From Artemia franciscana (taxonomy: Eukaryota; Arthropoda; Branchiopoda; Anostraca; Artemiidae), in NCBI RefSeq assembly GCF_032884065.1, contig NW_027062617.1, forward strand, positions 930,001 to 994,000: a stretch of 64,000 nt of DNA, given 5' to 3'. Of this stretch, positions 60,815 to 64,000 are shown in pieces. The translations under genes and the position numbers were made by a program. The notes under the pieces are model-generated. The model was given only the letters and a program-made list of their open reading frames with translations. It had not been told where the DNA came from and did no database searches. The stretch's first letter is position 1. Every line of letters starts with the position of its first letter.

Positions 60815-61290
60815 AAATGGGATCTTTAAAAATTATTGTCTCTATTATTTAGTGTATGGTTGTTCATTTTATGCAAGCAATTTTTCTAGTCATGCGAAAA
60901 GGGTCCAGATTATGCAGAATAAGGCAATTGGAAGTTTGGGTGAGTATCTTGCGTGTGGTAGTACTAGAGATTGTTTTAGAGATTTAGATATTTTGAATAT
61001 TGATTTTATTAAGTCTCGGCAGATTTAAATTTTTGTATACCAGCTTTAAATGGATTGTCTCCTCAGTATTTTAGAAGTTTTATCGATGTAGTTCAAATTA
61101 TCACGATTATTCTACTAGGAACTCTGAACAGTTGACTAGTGAAATCAGGCATACATCGCGATCTGGTTTTATGATTAAACATGTAGATTTTTATATTTGA
61201 AACTCAATTCCAGAGAGTGTTAGGTGGTCTGAAAACCTTATGTTATTTAAAAGAAGAATAAAAAATTATTTTTGGAATAAATTGTAAATT
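60815..61290 (+). pseudogene. Jockey/CR1-like LINE C-terminal remnant
   Basis: Reads YLVYGCSFYASNFSSHAKRV, QIMQNKAI, CFRDLDILNIDFIKSRQI and then, after stops and frame changes, SGFMIKHVDFYI, a stop, NSIPESVRW and FKRRIKNYFWNKL. This is the usual order at the end of such polyproteins (YCS..WG.., LQ..QNKAIR, YNTR.., ..WN.LP..I). A 3' UTR with T-runs follows to about 61500, next to a (TACC)n tract. Confidence 0.65.
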
Positions 61291-61514
61291 TATCCCTTTT
61301 TTTAAGATGAGAGATGGCTGTTTAGAGATTGCATGGTGTTTCGTCTGTTTTTCTTTTTTTTGCGTATTTCTTTGATTTTGAATGAATAGTTATGATTTAT
61401 ATGTTGTTGGTTCGCTGTTGAACAGGGACGTTTTAGGTCCCTAAATTGAGGAGCATTTTGTTTATTGTAAGTACAATTTAGTTTTTTTTTTCTGATGAGG
61501 TAAACACATACCTA

Positions 61515-61678
61515 AATACCTACCTACCTACCTACCTACCTACCTACCTACCTACCTACCTACCTACCTACCTACCTACCTACCTACCTACCTACCTACC
61601 TACCTACCTACCTACTTACCTACCTACCTACCTACCTACCTACCTACCTACCTACCTACCTACCTACCTACCTACCTA
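61515..61678. repeat. (TACC)n microsatellite
   Basis: About 164 bp of tacc repeats with one 'cttacc' interruption near 61615. It directly follows the probable 3' UTR of the LINE remnant. Confidence 0.97.
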
Positions 61679-62077
61679 CTTCATTAGTGGATTTATAGAC
61701 AACATTAAAATAATAATCACTATTCTCTGATAAAACCTCTACAATAACAAATAAAATTAGAGAGTCAAAATATTATTCCAGTTTGTAAGTCCAACTCCTA
61801 ATCTATTTCTAAATTATCTACTTGATGCAGTATTTCCCTAGCAAACACAATTGAGATATTCGAAAACTATTGTCTCTATTTCCTTAGTAAACATAGAGAT
61901 CATAGAAAATGACATTTGATACTTTTATTATTTCTGTCCACTGGAATTGTACACGTGTAACAAGATTTTAATATATTCTGCGATGGAATCAGAAGCATAA
62001 TAAAGGCATCTTAAACATCCGGTTTACGTAGGTTGATACGACACTCTCCCTTGCTAAAGTAACACTTCGCAGGCCAT
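61679..62077. other. No feature recognised
   Basis: AT-rich sequence before the satellite. Confidence 0.5.
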
Positions 62078-63345
62078 ATTATTGCCAAGAGGTCCAGCTC
62101 ACTAACTATATCGCCAGCACAACAATAATGATATTAACTTTTTGCAGCAGAGTTTAGCGGAACAGTAGCGCCGTTTTAGCGCCGTATTATTGCCAACAGG
62201 TCCAACTCATTAACTATATCGCCAGCACAACAATAATGATATTAACTTTTTGCAGCAGAGTTTAGCGGAACAGTAGCGCCGTTTTAGCGCTGTATTATTG
62301 CCAAAAGGTCCAACTCATTAACTATATTGCCAGCACAACTATAATGATTTTAATTTTTTGCAGCAGAGTTTAGCGGAACAGTAGCGCCGTTTAAGCGCCG
62401 TATTATTGCCAACAGGTCCAACTCATTAACTATATCGCCAGCACAACAATAATGATATTAATTTTTTTGCAGCAGAGTTTAGCGAAACAGTAGCGCCGTT
62501 TTAGCGCCGTATTATTGCCAACAGGTCCAACTCATTAAGTATATTGCCAGCACAACAATAATGATTTTAATTTTTTGCAGCAGAGTTTAGCGGAACAGTA
62601 GCGCCGTTTTAGCGCCGTATTATTGCCAACAGGTCCAACTCATTAAGTATATTGCCAGCACAACAATAATGATTTTAATTTTTTGCAGCAGAGTTTAGCG
62701 GAACAGTAGCGCCGTTTTAGCGCCGTATTATTGCCAAAAGGTCCAACTCATTAACTATATTGCCAGCACAACAATAATGATTTTAATTTTTTGCAGCAGA
62801 GTTTAGCGGAACAGTAGCGCCGTTTAAGCGCCGTATTATTGCCAACAGGTCCAACTCATTAACTATATCGCCAGCACAACAATAATGATATTAATTTTTT
62901 TGCAGCAGAGTTTAGCGAAACAGTAGCGCCGTTTTATTGCCAACAGGTCCAACTCATTAACTATATCGCCAGCACAACAATAATGATATTAACTTTTTGC
63001 AGCAGAGTTTAGCGGAACAGTAGCGCCGTTTTAGCGCCGTATTATTGCCAACAGGTCCAACTCATTAACTATATCGCCAGCACAACAATAATGATATTAA
63101 CTTTTTGCAGCAGAGTTTAGCGGAACAGTAGCGCCGTTTTAGCGCCGTATTATTGCCAACAGGTCCAACTCATTAACTATATCGCCAGCACAACAATAAT
63201 GATATTAACTTTTTGCAGCAGAGTTTAGCGGAACAGTAGCGCCGTATTATTGCCAATAGGTCCAACTCAAAAACTATATCGCCAGCACAACAATAATGAT
63301 ATTAATTTTTTGCAGCAGCGTTTAGCGGAACAGTAGCGCCGTCTT
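62078..63345 (+). repeat. 108-bp satellite, about 12 copies
   Basis: The unit reads 'attattgccaacaggtccaa', 'ctcattaactatatcgccag', 'cacaacaataatgatattaa', 'ctttttgcagcagagtttag', 'cggaacagtagcgccgtttt', 'agcgccgt'. Twelve 'ggtccaactc'-type sites are seen from about 62089 to 63259. Two units are shorter (near 62935 and 63240), and the first and last are the most diverged. Variants alternate (ctatatcg / gtatattg; gatatta / gatttta), hinting at a higher-order pattern. The array ends at a LINE-like tail. Confidence 0.95.
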
Positions 63346-63400
63346 GGTGCTTCTGTGAGTTGTTAGAAGTAGCAGTAGCAGGTACAACGCGAATGATTTC
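63346..63400 (+). mobile_element. LINE 3' tail fused to the satellite
   Basis: 'cttggtgcttctgtgagttg' and 'ttagaagtagcagtagcagg' resemble the 3' end of the 46470-50745 family (cttggtactgcagtgagttg, ttagtagtagcatt). Confidence 0.45.
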
Positions 63401-63429
63401 AAATTTATTCATAGGGTGACGAGGCTGTG

Positions 63430-64000
63430 TTTTTCCACAAAAACGCATTATTTCCTACATAGTGTAGTAACGCGTCTTGCTACACTCTTGACTGATGCAC
63501 GCTGTAGTCCGAAAGCTTTCTAAAACAAGGCTCAAACGAAAAAAAGTAGAAAAATAGCTGCGCTACAAACGCTAGGCTTAAGCTCATGCAGGTGCGTTTT
63601 CTGGGAAAAACACAATTTCTTACAACTTGCAGCATTTTCTCAACAAGTCATGCTTTTTTCTGTATCTTTGGCCCCTGTCGCGTCATTTCAAGCTGAGAAC
63701 TGGAATATTTTTCCGTATAAATAATTTTTCTAGTCCTTGGGTTATAAATTTGCGGTTTCACAAAATAAAGGTCACATCTCCGCGACTTGTAGCAAATATT
63801 TCCGGCAAGCGTGTATTTTTCTTTATCTTTGATCCATGTTGGTTGCATTTTGAGTTCAAGATCAGAACGTAAATACGCATGATTTTCAAATATAACGTAT
63901 TTTGAAATGTAGCTACAGTTTTTACGCAAAAAAAACACATCCTTGCGAATTCTAGCAAAAATTTCCGACAAGCACGTATAGTTCTGTATCTTTGTCCTAT
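63430..64000 (+). repeat. Degenerate 163-bp tandem repeat, runs off the window
   Basis: 'tgtatctttggccc', 'ttatctttgatcc' and 'tgtatctttgtcc' fall at about 63661, 63823 and 63986, each preceded by a 'acttgtagcaaatatttccg'-type block. The short frames on both strands are repeat artefacts. Confidence 0.6.

Noticed and set aside
62078..63345. CRISPR-like array
   Set aside because: The whole 108-bp unit is repeated with no variable spacers, in a eukaryotic context; it is a satellite.

Overview
The window is AT-rich, repeat-laden animal nuclear DNA. It contains spliced exons with GT/AG borders, decayed non-LTR retrotransposons, tRNA-derived sequence, foldback elements, satellites and long (AT)n, (TC)n and (TACC)n tracts. 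Nothing looks bacterial. The repeats and the style of the zinc-finger exons suggest an invertebrate, most likely an arthropod. A branchiopod crustacean such as a brine shrimp is my guess from remembered repeat sequences, and it is not proven here.

The only host gene I can support is a multi-exon C2H2 zinc-finger gene on the minus strand. Five exons lie at 53698-53844, 51010-51176, 28631-28840, 19438-19619 and 17838-18004. All four junctions agree in reading phase. Two of them rebuild split fingers: one is a perfect C-x2-C-x12-H-x3-H, the other keeps the normal Phe/Leu/His/His spacing. The exons give 291 codons, nine fingers (one lacking its last His) and the start of a tenth. The gene runs off the recognisable region at both ends, and its introns (2.5, 22.2, 9.0 and 1.4 kb) hold most of the repeats described here.

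Layout. 1-4.6 kb: old degenerate tandem repeats. 4.6-11 kb: mostly unassignable AT-rich DNA with palindromes and one RTE-like LINE tail. 11.1-15.6 kb: an assembly gap in a tandem array, a repeat element called R2 here, an element called R1 here, and a remnant of a repeat-encoded protein. 17.8-19.6 kb: two zinc-finger exons. 20.5-23.5 kb: reverse-transcriptase remnants, a tRNA-Lys pseudogene and a near-perfect 153-bp inverted repeat. 24.4-24.9 kb: a hammerhead-like, possibly Penelope-type element. 25.4-27.7 kb: R2. 28.6-28.8 kb: zinc-finger exon. 29.7-38.4 kb: R1 copies, LINE pieces and a second repeat-encoded protein remnant. 40.3-43 kb: a TIR element and a hairpin/(AT)n composite. 45.1-45.8 kb: a 67-bp tandem array split by a hammerhead-like insertion. 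46.5-50.7 kb: a nearly complete but dead LINE, itself interrupted. 51-53.8 kb: two zinc-finger exons, another LINE and a tRNA-Ser-headed SINE. 54.5-58.5 kb: an R2 element with R1 nested inside it. 59-61.7 kb: R1 and two LINE remnants. 62.1-64 kb: a 108-bp satellite and a degenerate 163-bp repeat.

The most unusual content is a pair of palindromic elements whose arms carry hammerhead-ribozyme-like cores. One is a clean 304-bp insertion with a 5-bp target duplication. The other abuts a protein-coding remnant that may be a Penelope-like C-terminus. All family assignments come from reading and memory; no database search was run.
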